From NCBI GenBank assembly GCA_050950345.1, contig JBMNHK010000002.1, positions 310,001 to 374,000 of the forward strand: a DNA stretch of 64,000 bases. The letters are read 5' to 3'. Position numbers and translations under genes: made by a program. Of this stretch, positions 7,485 to 17,500 are shown one piece after another; within the stretch, counting starts at the first letter, position 1; each line of letters opens with the position of its first letter. Under the pieces are notes generated by a model. The model did not search any database, was not told where the DNA came from, and saw only the letters and a program-made list of their open reading frames with translations. Source of the DNA: Pelotomaculum_C sp050950345 (lineage in GTDB: Bacteria; Bacillota; Desulfotomaculia; Desulfotomaculales; Pelotomaculaceae).

Positions 7485-9959
7485 GTGAAAGCAATTATTA
7501 TGGCTGGCGGTGAAGGCTCCCGTTTAAGGCCTTTAACCTGTTGCAGGCCTAAACCAATGGTGCCGGTTTTAAACAGGCCTGTCATGAGCCATATTGTTGA
7601 GCTGCTAAAAAAATATGGCTATACCGATATAGGGGTCACGCTGCAGTACCAGCCGGAGGTCATCAAAGATCACTTCGGCAACGGTTCGGCATGCGGGGTA
7701 AATATGCGTTACTTTGTAGAAGACACGCCTTTGGGCACTGCAGGCAGTGTGAAAAACACCGGCGATTTTCTGGACGGGACTTTTTTAGTCATCAGCGGGG
7801 ATGCCCTTACCGACTTTGATCTTGCTCAGGCTTTGGATTTCCATAAAAAACGGGGGGCAATGGCTACCCTGGTGCTGACCAGGGTGGCTACCCCCCTGGA
7901 ATATGGCGTCGTCATTACCGGCCCAGACGGCAGGGTAACTCAGTTTCTGGAGAAACCGGGTTGGGGTGAGGTGTTCAGTGACACGGTTAACACCGGCATC
8001 TACATCCTGGAACCGGAAGTCATGGACTATGTGGAACCCGGGCAAAAATTTGACTTCAGCAAGAATCTGTTTCCCATGTTGCTGAAGGAAAAGAAGCCTA
8101 TTTTTGGCCAGGTGCAGACAGGGTATTGGTGCGATATAGGTAGTCTTAAGCAGTACCAGGAAGCGCAATATGATGCCCTGTCCGGCAAGGTTAAGCTTGA
8201 AATGCCGGGTAGAGAGATATTGCCCGGGGTTTGGGCACAAGAGGGTGTGGATCTTCACCCCTCGGCAAATATTACAGGCCCGGTTCTTCTTGGGTCCGGC
8301 TGCCGGGTGGCGGCCGGCTGCCGCATTGAACCATTTACCGTCCTGGGTGAAGGCTGCACTGTGCGTGAACGGGCGTCCATCAAAAAAAGCAGCCTGTGGA
8401 ACCATGTGTATGTGGGAACGGAGGCTTCCCTGCGCGGCGCCGTACTTTGCAGCAGGGTTCAGGTGCTGGCCGGCGCCGGTATCTACGAGGGCGCTGTGGT
8501 GGGTGACGATTCGATCATCAAGGAGAACAGCCTGATCAAACCTGATGTCAAGCTATGGCCCAATAAGGTGGTGGAAAAAGGGGCCACTGTGCAGCGCAGC
8601 TTGATCTGGGGCACCAGCTCGCCGAAGAAATATTTTGGTTTTGAAGGGATCAGCGGTTTGATCAATATTGAGGTAACCCCGGAATCCTCAGCCCGCTTAG
8701 GCGCGGCCTTTGCTTCAGTTTTAGGAAGCGGGACACGTCTTGCCCTGAGCAGCGATGGTTATGCCGCTTCGATCATGTTGAAAGAAGCCATTAAAACCGG
8801 GATGCAGTCGGCGGGTGCGCAGGTTTTAGATCTGGGGAAGGTAATTACGCCTGTGCACAGGTTTGGGGTCAGGGAATACGAATGCCTTGGGGGCATCCAT
8901 GTAAAAATTTCCAACCAGTCACCGCAAAAAGTAACTATCCTCTGCACCAATGCCCACGGGGGTAATATATCCAGAGACCAGGAGCGCAAAATTGAGAATG
9001 CCATGGCCAGAGAGGACTTTTTGCGGGTGGGGGCAGAAAGCATCTATGGGCCTACTGTCCAGCCTAAGATAGTTGATCATTACCTAACCGCCATTTGTGA
9101 GGGATTAAGCGCTTTCAGTATGCGGGAAGCTGATTTTAAGCTGGTGCTGTGCTATGACCAGGTTAACCTGAATGAAATCGTGGATGATCTATTCTCCAGG
9201 CTGGGGTTGCGCACGGGAGCTCTGGAAACGGACAATAGTATAAATGACTACCGGAGTTGGCACGACTACCAGGAACTGTTGCCCGATCTGGCCCAGGCCG
9301 TGGTCGACAGCGGCGCCGACGCTGGTGTTGTCCTGGACCACAACGCTGACCATCTCATACTTATAGACGATAAAGGGCAGGTAGTACAGGAGGAGCTGCT
9401 GACGGCTTTGCTGTCCTTGATTATTTTGCAGGGTGGAGAAGGGGCTGTGGTGGTACCCGTCACATCACCCCGGGCCATTGACGATTTGGCCAAAAAATAC
9501 CAGGCCAAGGTAGTGCGCACTAAAACAGCCCTGCAGGATTTTCTTGAAAAAGTGCTGGATCCGGTGAACGGTGTAGACGGGCTGTCTCAATTCTTTCTGC
9601 ACTTTGATGGACTGGCTGCCCTGGTGCGGGTGCTTGGTCATGCGGCCCATTTTAACGTGTCGCTATCTGAGCTGGTGGCCGAGATCCCGGAATTCTTCAT
9701 GTCCAAGGGCAAGGCGCCTGTTTCCTGGGAAGCCAAGGGCCGGGTAATAAGACAGCTGATCCAGGACCCTTCAGTCAGCCAGCTCGAGCTCCTGGATGGG
9801 GTGAAAGTTTTTCACCCTGATGGGTGGACTCTGGTGCTGCCGGATCCGGATGAGCCTTTCTGCCGGGTATTTAGCGAAGGCAGCACCATGGAAATTGCAG
9901 AATCCCTGACCGATATGTATGTCAAAAAAATTAATGATATTGCCGGCGCTTCCATTTGA
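7485..9959 (+). CDS. Sugar-1-phosphate nucleotidyltransferase fused to a degenerate phosphomannomutase domain
   Basis: An 824-residue fusion. Residues 1-235 are a nucleotidyltransferase (MAGGEGSRLRPLT, then RPKPMVPVLNRP) of the mannose-1-phosphate guanylyltransferase type. Residues 250-370 are left-handed beta-helix repeats. The remainder is a phosphomannomutase/phosphoglucomutase-like fold. In the mutase part the usual TASHNP phosphoserine loop reads KISNQSPQK, and the DGDGDR metal loop reads DHNADHL, so mutase activity is doubtful. Such fusions are usually annotated as guanylyltransferase/mutase. Next to a glycogen synthase, an NDP-glucose-forming role is equally plausible. GGAGGTTGAG precedes the GTG start. 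A terminator follows at 9991. Confidence 0.85.
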   Translation: MKAIIMAGGEGSRLRPLTCCRPKPMVPVLNRPVMSHIVELLKKYGYTDIGVTLQYQPEVIKDHFGNGSACGVNMRYFVEDTPLGTAGSVKNTGDFLDGTFLVISGDALTDFDLAQALDFHKKRGAMATLVLTRVATPLEYGVVITGPDGRVTQFLEKPGWGEVFSDTVNTGIYILEPEVMDYVEPGQKFDFSKNLFPMLLKEKKPIFGQVQTGYWCDIGSLKQYQEAQYDALSGKVKLEMPGREILPGVWAQEGVDLHPSANITGPVLLGSGCRVAAGCRIEPFTVLGEGCTVRERASIKKSSLWNHVYVGTEASLRGAVLCSRVQVLAGAGIYEGAVVGDDSIIKENSLIKPDVKLWPNKVVEKGATVQRSLIWGTSSPKKYFGFEGISGLINIEVTPESSARLGAAFASVLGSGTRLALSSDGYAASIMLKEAIKTGMQSAGAQVLDLGKVITPVHRFGVREYECLGGIHVKISNQSPQKVTILCTNAHGGNISRDQERKIENAMAREDFLRVGAESIYGPTVQPKIVDHYLTAICEGLSAFSMREADFKLVLCYDQVNLNEIVDDLFSRLGLRTGALETDNSINDYRSWHDYQELLPDLAQAVVDSGADAGVVLDHNADHLILIDDKGQVVQEELLTALLSLIILQGGEGAVVVPVTSPRAIDDLAKKYQAKVVRTKTALQDFLEKVLDPVNGVDGLSQFFLHFDGLAALVRVLGHAAHFNVSLSELVAEIPEFFMSKGKAPVSWEAKGRVIRQLIQDPSVSQLELLDGVKVFHPDGWTLVLPDPDEPFCRVFSEGSTMEIAESLTDMYVKKINDIAGASI

Positions 9960-9990
9960 GTTACCCGGCAACAGCTTATAACATAGAGGT

Positions 9991-10031
9991 CCCTTCAACC
10001 ATTGTTTAAATGGAAGAAGGGCTGTTTTTTG
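9991..10031 (+). terminator. Terminator after the nucleotidyltransferase gene
   Basis: CCCTTC at 9991-9996 pairs with GAAGGG at 10016-10021, with an inner CCATT/AATGG helix, followed by GCTGTTTTTT. Confidence 0.8.
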
Positions 10032-10109
10032 TCCTCATAAACTGCTGAAAAAGCTTAGTTGACCATATTGAGTGAACTGTATTAGAATCAGTGAAAAGGG
10101 GGAGACAAT

Positions 10110-10655
10110 ATGCCATTAGCCGGAGATGATTTAAAGAAGGAACACGAGGGCATAATTTTGAGCTTGAATATTTTGGAAGAGATGGTGCGGCTGCAAAGAA
10201 ACGATGAGAATCCTGCCCTGGAAGATATCCGTGACCTCATCGATTTTTTTAAACTCTTTGTAGACAAGTGCCACCACGGTAAAGAAGAACAAATCTACTT
10301 TCCAGCGATGAACGAGTTCTCTGATGACAACCACAAGCAGCTTATTGTGGAAATGTTTGAAGAACATGGTCAGGGCAGAAGGTACATAACACAAATGTCG
10401 GCTGCCATTGCCGGGGAATATCAAGAGGGGCTCTTTTTGCTGAGCGCAGGAGGTTTTATCGATGCTTTGCGCGCTCATATTGAAAGAGAGAATACGGTTG
10501 TTTTGCCGCTGGCAGAGCAGTTGCTGCCGGTGGAAAAACAGGCTGAGCTGGGCCAGGCCTTCGAAACTTTTGAAGAGGAGGTAATAGGTGCGGGCACACA
10601 TGATAAGCTGCATGAAATCCTGCACCGTTTGAAGGAAAAATACTTAAATAAATAG
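10110..10655 (+). CDS. Hemerythrin-domain protein
   Basis: A 181-residue four-helix protein with the iron ligands of HHE hemerythrins: KKEHEG near residue 11, KCHHGKEEQIYFP around 55-67, EEHGQGRRYI around 93 and AHIERENTVVLP around 127-138. It should bind a di-iron centre and react with O2, NO or other small molecules in the cytosol, which is useful to an anaerobe. It has its own ribosome site (AAAAGGGGGAG) and is bracketed by terminators at 9991 and 10681, so it is a single-gene unit. Confidence 0.88.
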   Translation: MPLAGDDLKKEHEGIILSLNILEEMVRLQRNDENPALEDIRDLIDFFKLFVDKCHHGKEEQIYFPAMNEFSDDNHKQLIVEMFEEHGQGRRYITQMSAAIAGEYQEGLFLLSAGGFIDALRAHIERENTVVLPLAEQLLPVEKQAELGQAFETFEEEVIGAGTHDKLHEILHRLKEKYLNK

Positions 10656-10680
10656 GGAATATAAACCATAATACTCCAGA

Positions 10681-10716
10681 AGAGGCACTATCTTAAGCGT
10701 TAGTGCCTCTTTTTTA
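10681..10716. terminator. Terminator between hemerythrin and the convergent branching enzyme
   Basis: AGAGGCACTA at 10681-10690 pairs with TAGTGCCTCT at 10701-10710, followed by T6. The A-rich flank on the other side is short, so it serves mainly the plus-strand gene. Confidence 0.85.
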
Positions 10717-10747
10717 ATGTTTTATGTTTACATACTGTTTCTTGCTT

Positions 10748-12352
10748 CTATACAGCGACAGCTTCTTTTTTGGTGTACCAGCTGTAATCAATGTCCGGGA
10801 AAATATTATTGCGGGATTCCAGCTCATTCAGCCAGCCTTCATCAATGCGGTGGCCGTTAATCTGGTCATATAGCTTGAGAAAGTTATGCAGATGGTACCT
10901 GGTTCTTTTGACCGCGTATTCAACCATGGTGCCTGTATTCATGATAAAAGCCCAATCGCTGCTCTGGGCCAGCAGCAACTCACGAGCCGTCTGATTTAAT
11001 GCTCTTTTCAGGAGCCCCCCGGCTGCAGGGTGTTTTGAGGCAAGTTCTGTCATCATACTTGCAGCCATATGCAGATGCCTGTAGATCCACGCGTTGGACC
11101 CGGAAAGCCAGACCTCGTGGTAGCCTTTATTGCCCCAGCTGGATGTGCAGGGCACGGCAACCTGGTTGCAGGAGAATCTCTCCAGGTATTGGCTGGGTGT
11201 GATGAGCTCAATCTCGTCCTGATCATAAGCAATTTTGCGGATCAGTTGCTCCAGCCACACCGGCCCCTCAAACCACCAGTGGCCAAAAAGTTCAGCATCA
11301 TAGGGAGCAACGATGATCGGCGGGCGGTCCATCATGCTGGATAAATGGCGCATCTGATGCTGGCGGTTGAACATGAAGTTTCCGGCATGTTCGGCGGCCA
11401 TTCTTTCTGCGGCTACTGGATCATAGGGCTCTTTTTGACTCAGGGGCACCTGCCCTGTGATCTTATAGTATTTTAAGCCGGTGTGAAGGCGGATTCCATC
11501 CGGGTGGATATATGGTCCGATATAATCTAAGTCCAGGTCATAACCGATATCGCGGTAAAACTCCCGGTAGCGGTAATCGCCGGGATATCCTTCCTGAGTG
11601 CTCCATACCTGTTTGGAGGACTCCACATCCCGGCCAAAAACCGCCACACCGGAAGGACAATAAATCGGGGCGAATATGCCATAGCGTGGCCGGTGGGAGG
11701 CATAGAGCACGCCATGAGAGTCGGTAAAGAAAAATTTAATGCCGTTCTCTTTTAAAATCTCATCGATGCCGGGGGCATAACCGCATTCCGGCAGCCATAT
11801 GCCGCGGGGTGGTTGCCCCAGATGCCTGGTGTGGATATCTACGGCTGTTTTTATTTGAGCATAGACAGCCTCTGGTTGCAGCAGCATCAAAGGCAGGTAG
11901 CCGTGGGTGGCGCCGCAAGTGATGATTTCCAGCCTGCCGCGATTCTGGAACTTTTTAAAAGCAGTGACAATATTTTTGTTGTATTGGACACGAAATATTT
12001 CCATGGCTTCCGTGAGCCTTCTTTTATACATCAGAGCGGTTTGATGAAAAGGGCTGCCATAGGTGCGGCCTTCTTCTTTGTAAGATAGCTCAATCAACCT
12101 GGCTAAATGCCTGATGTAGCGGTTTTGCAGCAATGGGTCAGTCAGCATGGAAATCAGGGAGGGGGACAGGGTCATGGTGATCCTAAAATTGACCTGTTCA
12201 TTGATCAGGCGATCAAATACCTGGATTAGCGGAATATAGGTTTCAGTTATGGCCTCATAAAGCCACCGCTCCTCTAAAAAATTTTCGTCCTCCGGATGTC
12301 TAACATAAGGCAGGTGAGCATGGAGTACAAGGCACAGATATCCAGCAGACAT
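10748..12352 (-). CDS. GH57-family 1,4-alpha-glucan branching enzyme
   Basis: A 534-residue GH57 enzyme. LVLHAHLPYVRHPE begins the barrel, GIWLPECGYAPG around residue 189 carries the nucleophile Glu, and APYDAELFGHWWFEGP around residue 350 carries the acid/base Asp. The C-terminal part is the helical DUF1957-type domain usual for GH57 branching enzymes. It would introduce alpha-1,6 branches into glycogen in the cytosol. It is divergent from the glucan-synthesis genes but shares their context, and the DUF4912 gene lies directly upstream on the same strand. The ATG has a GAAAGGGG site upstream. An alpha-amylase-like activity is the main alternative in this family. Confidence 0.87.
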   Translation of the reverse strand: MSAGYLCLVLHAHLPYVRHPEDENFLEERWLYEAITETYIPLIQVFDRLINEQVNFRITMTLSPSLISMLTDPLLQNRYIRHLARLIELSYKEEGRTYGSPFHQTALMYKRRLTEAMEIFRVQYNKNIVTAFKKFQNRGRLEIITCGATHGYLPLMLLQPEAVYAQIKTAVDIHTRHLGQPPRGIWLPECGYAPGIDEILKENGIKFFFTDSHGVLYASHRPRYGIFAPIYCPSGVAVFGRDVESSKQVWSTQEGYPGDYRYREFYRDIGYDLDLDYIGPYIHPDGIRLHTGLKYYKITGQVPLSQKEPYDPVAAERMAAEHAGNFMFNRQHQMRHLSSMMDRPPIIVAPYDAELFGHWWFEGPVWLEQLIRKIAYDQDEIELITPSQYLERFSCNQVAVPCTSSWGNKGYHEVWLSGSNAWIYRHLHMAASMMTELASKHPAAGGLLKRALNQTARELLLAQSSDWAFIMNTGTMVEYAVKRTRYHLHNFLKLYDQINGHRIDEGWLNELESRNNIFPDIDYSWYTKKEAVAV

Positions 12353-12433
12353 GAGTAACCCCTTTCAACTATTGTTATATGTTATAGTGGTAAGGCATCC
12401 TGATACCGGCATCGTTCACCGGCGCCGCTTAAT

Positions 12434-13147
12434 TTAATTCTCCAGGCCGGGATGCCAGTTCCCCGGAGAACTCACCCCGGCTGCCGGTTGTTCCGCCAGC
12501 ACCGCTGAACTGAGGCCGTGTTGCAACCTGCCCGTTGATTGGTAAATTCCCTCGATCCACATCCACTCCTCATCAAACCGGTGGGATAGAGAAGCCCGGG
12601 GGGTGTTAACCACATTGGATCTAAGAAGGGTAATAAACCGTCCGTCATTAAACATGCGCCCCAGTTCAACACAAAAAGTATGGTCGGGCCGGCTTACTTC
12701 AATGTGCCAGCTGTCTGTTTCTTCGGCCAGGTGGATATCGATATAGCTTAAAGCGTTATTGCCGTTAAAATCTACACCGGTAATATCATAGACTCTTAAA
12801 ACAGGGCGGGTGGAGGACCAGGCTTCAGGCCCATAGTGAGTGGCGAATTCTACCTGCCTGGTTGCTGAAATTTCCCAGTAGGCGTATAGCCAATTGGGAT
12901 CACGGGCCAGCAAGACCAGCCGGTCCACACCATAACAGCCCGGCAGGGGCAGTTCCGGAAAAGTTTGTCGGGGCTGTTCCAGGGCAGGTATACTTATTTC
13001 TTCAGCTATCTCTTCAAGGTACTGGCGGCGCGGGATTGTCACCGGCGCCCTGTTTTTTGCAGCCCGCTGCCGCAATGACGGCCATAAAAAAACCCCTACC
13101 ACCAATACTACAATTAATGCTAGAAGCAACCACAGAAAAAAATTCAT
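12434..13147 (-). CDS. DUF4912-domain membrane-anchored protein
   Basis: A 237-residue protein with one N-terminal membrane segment (about residues 2-25, very hydrophobic) followed by a short basic linker. The DUF4912 domain starts at LPGCYGVDRLVLLARDPNWLYAYWEIS. The domain has no proven function. It lies directly upstream of the GH57 branching enzyme on the same strand, which suggests a role in placing or regulating alpha-glucan metabolism at the membrane. GGGAGGA precedes the ATG. The 244-base divergent gap before nth is AT-rich promoter sequence without a recognisable operator. Confidence 0.75.
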   Translation of the reverse strand: MNFFLWLLLALIVVLVVGVFLWPSLRQRAAKNRAPVTIPRRQYLEEIAEEISIPALEQPRQTFPELPLPGCYGVDRLVLLARDPNWLYAYWEISATRQVEFATHYGPEAWSSTRPVLRVYDITGVDFNGNNALSYIDIHLAEETDSWHIEVSRPDHTFCVELGRMFNDGRFITLLRSNVVNTPRASLSHRFDEEWMWIEGIYQSTGRLQHGLSSAVLAEQPAAGVSSPGNWHPGLEN

Positions 13148-13391
13148 CTCTGCTCGGGTCCTCCCTCCGAAGATATAAATAAAACTCTGTATGAAAACGG
13201 GAAAACTAGTGCTACACGTGCTTTTTTTATTATTGCCCGGACTAAAAATGTTTATTTACTAAAAAATAAGGATCGGAAAAACGAGACTTTCATTCTTTGA
13301 TTGCGGCAGGATTAGGATGCGGCGGCAGAGAAAATTTAGATAAAATCTTTTCTAAAATAAAATTTATTATAGAATTTGAGTTAAAGATATT

Positions 13392-14060
13392 ATGGAAAAC
13401 GAGAGCGGCCAGAAAGTATTGTCAGGCAAGGAAAAAGCCAGTTTAATTTTGTCTCTTTTAAAGGAAAACTATCCCCAGGCCGGATCTGCTCTTAAATATA
13501 AAAATCCATTTGAGCTGTTGGTGGCGGTGATCTTGTCGGCCCAAAGCACCGACCAGCAGGTTAACCGCATCACCGAAGGTCTTTTTGCCAGGTATAAAAC
13601 GCCCTCCGACTTTGCGGCGTTGACGCCGCAGGAACTCGCCGGGGAGATCAAGGGCTGCGGCCTGTACCGCAACAAAAGCAGATTCCTGATTGACGCCTCC
13701 CGTCAACTGCTGGAGAAACACGGCGGCCGCGTGCCGGAAACCAGGCAGGAGCTGGAAGCCTTGCCGGGAGTAGGGCGGAAAACAGCCGGGGTTGTGCTGG
13801 GATTAGCCTTCGGCGGCAGCGACTTGCCTGTGGATACACATGTTTTCCGGGTTGCCAGGCGGTTAGGGCTTTCGCAAGCTAAAACCCCTGAGCAGGTTGA
13901 ACAGGATCTGAGTACCTTGATTCCGCCCCAACAGCGGATGGAGGCCCATCACCTGTTTCTGGCCCACGGCAGGGGAGCTTGCCGCGCCAGAAATCCTCAA
14001 TGCCCTGCATGTGCCCTCAAAGGACTTTGTTTGCACTTTTCTAATCTGAAAGGAGATTGA
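13392..14060 (+). CDS. nth: Endonuclease III
   Basis: A 222-residue DNA glycosylase/AP lyase of base-excision repair. The helix-hairpin-helix LPGVGRKTAGVVLG carries the catalytic Lys, LPVDTHVFRVARRLG carries the catalytic Asp, and the C-terminal Cys cluster (ACRARNPQCPACALKGLC) binds 4Fe-4S. Length and motif order match the family. The trmL start overlaps the end of this gene and its ribosome site (AAAGGAGA) lies within the last nth codons, so the two are coupled. Confidence 0.93.
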   Translation: MENESGQKVLSGKEKASLILSLLKENYPQAGSALKYKNPFELLVAVILSAQSTDQQVNRITEGLFARYKTPSDFAALTPQELAGEIKGCGLYRNKSRFLIDASRQLLEKHGGRVPETRQELEALPGVGRKTAGVVLGLAFGGSDLPVDTHVFRVARRLGLSQAKTPEQVEQDLSTLIPPQQRMEAHHLFLAHGRGACRARNPQCPACALKGLCLHFSNLKGD

Positions 14061-14522
14061 GTGTTGCACATTGTTCTGGTTGAACCTGAAATACCTGCCA
14101 ACACCGGGAATATTGCCCGGACCTGTGCGGTTACCGGCGCCTCGCTGCACCTGGTGCGCCCCCTGGGTTTTTCTACCGAGGATAAATACTTGAAGAGGGC
14201 CGGCCTGGACTACTGGCATCTGGTAAAAATTTTTTATTACAACAGTTTTCAAGAAGTGTTGGACACCTTTCCGGAGCGCCCTTTTTTCCTGGTAACGACA
14301 AAGGCGCCAAGATGTTACTGCGACATGCGCTATCCCCGGGATTCCTTTCTGGTTTTTGGCAAAGAGACTAAGGGTTTAGCCGCAGAGATTTTAGATGCTT
14401 TCCCGGAAACACAGATCCGTATACCCATGATCAATGAGGCCCGTTCATTAAACCTGGCTAACTCTGTAGCTGTAGTGCTTTTCGAGGCGCTGAGGCAGCA
14501 AGGTTTTCAGGGCTTAAAATAA
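14061..14522 (+). CDS. trmL: tRNA (cytidine/uridine-34-2'-O)-methyltransferase TrmL
   Basis: A 153-residue SPOUT methyltransferase. IPANTGNIARTCA, LVFGKETKGL and the closing RSLNLANSVAVVLFEALRQ are the knotted SAM-binding motifs. It methylates the wobble base of tRNA-Leu isoacceptors in known members; a tRNA-Leu(CAA) gene happens to lie in this window at 30.9 kb. GTG at 14061 directly abuts the nth stop; a TTG one codon later is an equal alternative. Confidence 0.9.
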   Translation: MLHIVLVEPEIPANTGNIARTCAVTGASLHLVRPLGFSTEDKYLKRAGLDYWHLVKIFYYNSFQEVLDTFPERPFFLVTTKAPRCYCDMRYPRDSFLVFGKETKGLAAEILDAFPETQIRIPMINEARSLNLANSVAVVLFEALRQQGFQGLK

Positions 14523-14544
14523 ATAGAAAGGGCGTTATAAGAAG

Positions 14545-17500
14545 TTGTTTGTCCATTTGCATGTGCACACAGAATACAGCCTTTTAGACGGCGCTGCCCG
14601 GATCAATAAGGTGGTTGCCAAAGCCAGGGAACTGGGCATGCCGGCTCTGGCCATAACTGACCACGGTGCGATGTTCGGCGTGGTGGATTTTTATAAGGCC
14701 TGCCGGAGCGCCGGAGTAAAACCAATAATCGGCTGCGAAGTATATGTGGCGCCAAGGACTATGGATGACAGGATCCCGAGGGTGGACGACCATCTCTACC
14801 ACCTGGTTCTCCTGGCTGAAAACCAGGAAGGCTACCATAATTTACTGGCATTAGTATCCCTGGGCTATACCAGGGGCTTTTATTATAAACCCAGGGTGGA
14901 CAAGGCAGCGCTGGCTGATTACAGCAAGGGTTTGATTGCTCTCAGCGGGTGTGTCGGCGGTGAAGTGCCTTCTTTAATCCTGGCCGGTGAGCTCCAGAAA
15001 GCCAGACAGGCAGCAGAAACCTATCGTGAGATCTTTGGCCCGGGAAACTTTTTTTTGGAGCTGCAGGATCATGGTTTTGCGGAACAGCGCACTGTCAACC
15101 GCGAATTGATTAAGATCCATAATGAAACCGGTATTCCGCTGGTGGCCACCAATGATGTTCACTATGTCCGTAAGGAGGACGCGGCCAACCAGGACGTGCT
15201 GCTGGCCATCCAAACCGGCAAAAGCGTGGATGATCCCGGCAGGATGAAGTTTCAATCCGCGGAGCTTTACTTAAAGAGCGAAGACGAGATGTCCTTACTG
15301 TTTGGTGAACACCGGCAGGCTCTGCAAAACACTGTAGAAATTGCTGAACGCTGCCATATCGAGATGGATTTCAGCCAGTATTTTCTGCCGTATTTTGCGG
15401 TGCCGGAGGGCTATACGGCGGATACTTATCTGGAAGAACTCTGCTATCAGGGCGCCCACAGAAGATATGGCGAAGAATTAAGTGCGACGGTTAAGAACCG
15501 GTTGGCCTATGAGCTGGGTGTGATTAAGCAGATGGGTTATTCGGCCTATTTCTTAATCGTGTGGGACTTCATCCGCTTTGCACGGCAACAGGATATACCG
15601 GTGGGACCCGGCCGTGGCTCTGCCGCCGGGAGCCTCGTGGCCTACTGTCTGAGTATTACGAACCTGGACCCTTTAAGATATGATTTGCTGTTCGAACGCT
15701 TTTTAAATCCGGAAAGGGTCTCCATGCCTGATATTGATATAGACATCTGTTACGAGCGGCGGGGCGAGGTCATTGATTATGTGGTGCAGAAATATGGGGT
15801 TGACCGCGTGTCCCAGATTATTACTTTTGGGACGCTGGCTGCCCGGGCGGCGATTAAGGATGTGGGACGGGCTTTAAGCATGCCCTATGGTGAAGTGGAC
15901 CGGGTCGCCAAAATGGTGCCTGCAGAACTGCATATCACCATCGAAAAAGCCTTGAACACCACGCCGGAATTAAAGGAAATCTACGAAGGCGATGACAGAA
16001 TAAAAAAGTTGCTCGATACGGCCGCCGCCCTGGAGGGGATGCCCAGACATGCCTCTATCCATGCGGCCGGTGTGGTGATCACTAAAGAGCCCCTGACCCA
16101 CTACCTGCCTTTATATAAGGCCAGTGACGGTCCGGTGACCACCCAGTTTCCCATGGGCACGGTGGAGGAACTGGGGCTATTGAAGATGGACTTGCTGGGC
16201 TTGCGGACTTTAACGGTTATCGACGACGCTGTCCGGATGCTGGAAGAGAGCCAGGGTATCAAGCTGGATATCGGGTCAATCCCCATTGATGATCCGGCAA
16301 CTTATGAGATGTTAAGCCGTGGTGAAGCTGTCGGAGTCTTCCAGTTGGAAAGCAGCGGCATGAGAGCAATCATGCGGGAGTTGAAGCCCAGTGTCTTTGG
16401 GGATATTGTGGCCCTGGTGGCGCTGTACCGCCCGGGGCCGTTGCAAAGCGGCATGGTTACCGACTTTATTAAAAACAAACACGGCATCACCGAGACGAAA
16501 TACCTGCACCCCAAACTGGAGCCAATTTTAAAGGATACCTATGGCGTGATCCTCTATCAGGAACAGGTCATGCGCATAGCCAGTGATTTGGCCGGGTTTA
16601 GCCTGGGGGAGGCCGACCTGTTGCGCAGGGCTATGGGCAAGAAAAAGCCGGAGATCATCGCCGGGCTCCGTTCCCAGTTCGTGGAAGGAGCCGGCAAAAA
16701 CGGTGTGGATGCCCATGTGGCCGGAGAAATCTTCGATTTGATGGAAAAATTCGCGGGCTACGGCTTCAACAAGTCCCACTCGGCGGCCTATGCGCTGATC
16801 ACGATCCAGACGGCTTATCTGAAGGCCAATTACCCCCTGCCCTTTATGGCTGCCCTGTTGACCTCGGTAAAGGATAACACCGACAAGGTGGCAGCCTATA
16901 TCGAAGAGTGCCGGCGGATGGGCATTGAGGTCCTGCCCCCTGATGTTAATGAAAGCAAGGAAAGCTTCACAGTAGCAGGGGACAAGATCCGCTTCGGTTT
17001 GGCTGCGGTAAAAAATGTTGGACTTGGGGCCGTAGAGGCGATCATTGGGACCAGGCAAAAGTATGGTTATTACCAGAGTTTTGCTGATTTTTGCCGCCAT
17101 CTGGATACCCGGGTGGTTAATAAGCGGGTGCTGGAAAGCCTGATCAAATGCGGCGCCTTTGACTCTCTGGGTGACAGGCGGGCCCAATTAATGGGAGCAG
17201 TGGACATGGCTATGAGCCTGGCCCAGCAGTCGCAGCGGGACCGCGCCAACGGGCAGCTTTCTTTTCTGGACTTAGTTGAAGACAGTGAGTATAACTCCGT
17301 ATCGCTTTCGCTGCCGGATGTGGGAGAGTTCCCGGAGTCTGATTTGCTGGCTATGGAAAAGGAAACACTGGGTATGTATATCAGCGGTCATCCCCTGGCT
17401 GCTTACCGGGCTGTTCTAAACCGGTTGGCTTCGGTAAGCACAGCGGAGGTTGCCGAACTCCCCGACGACAGTGATGTCATTCTGGGCGGCTTAATATCCG

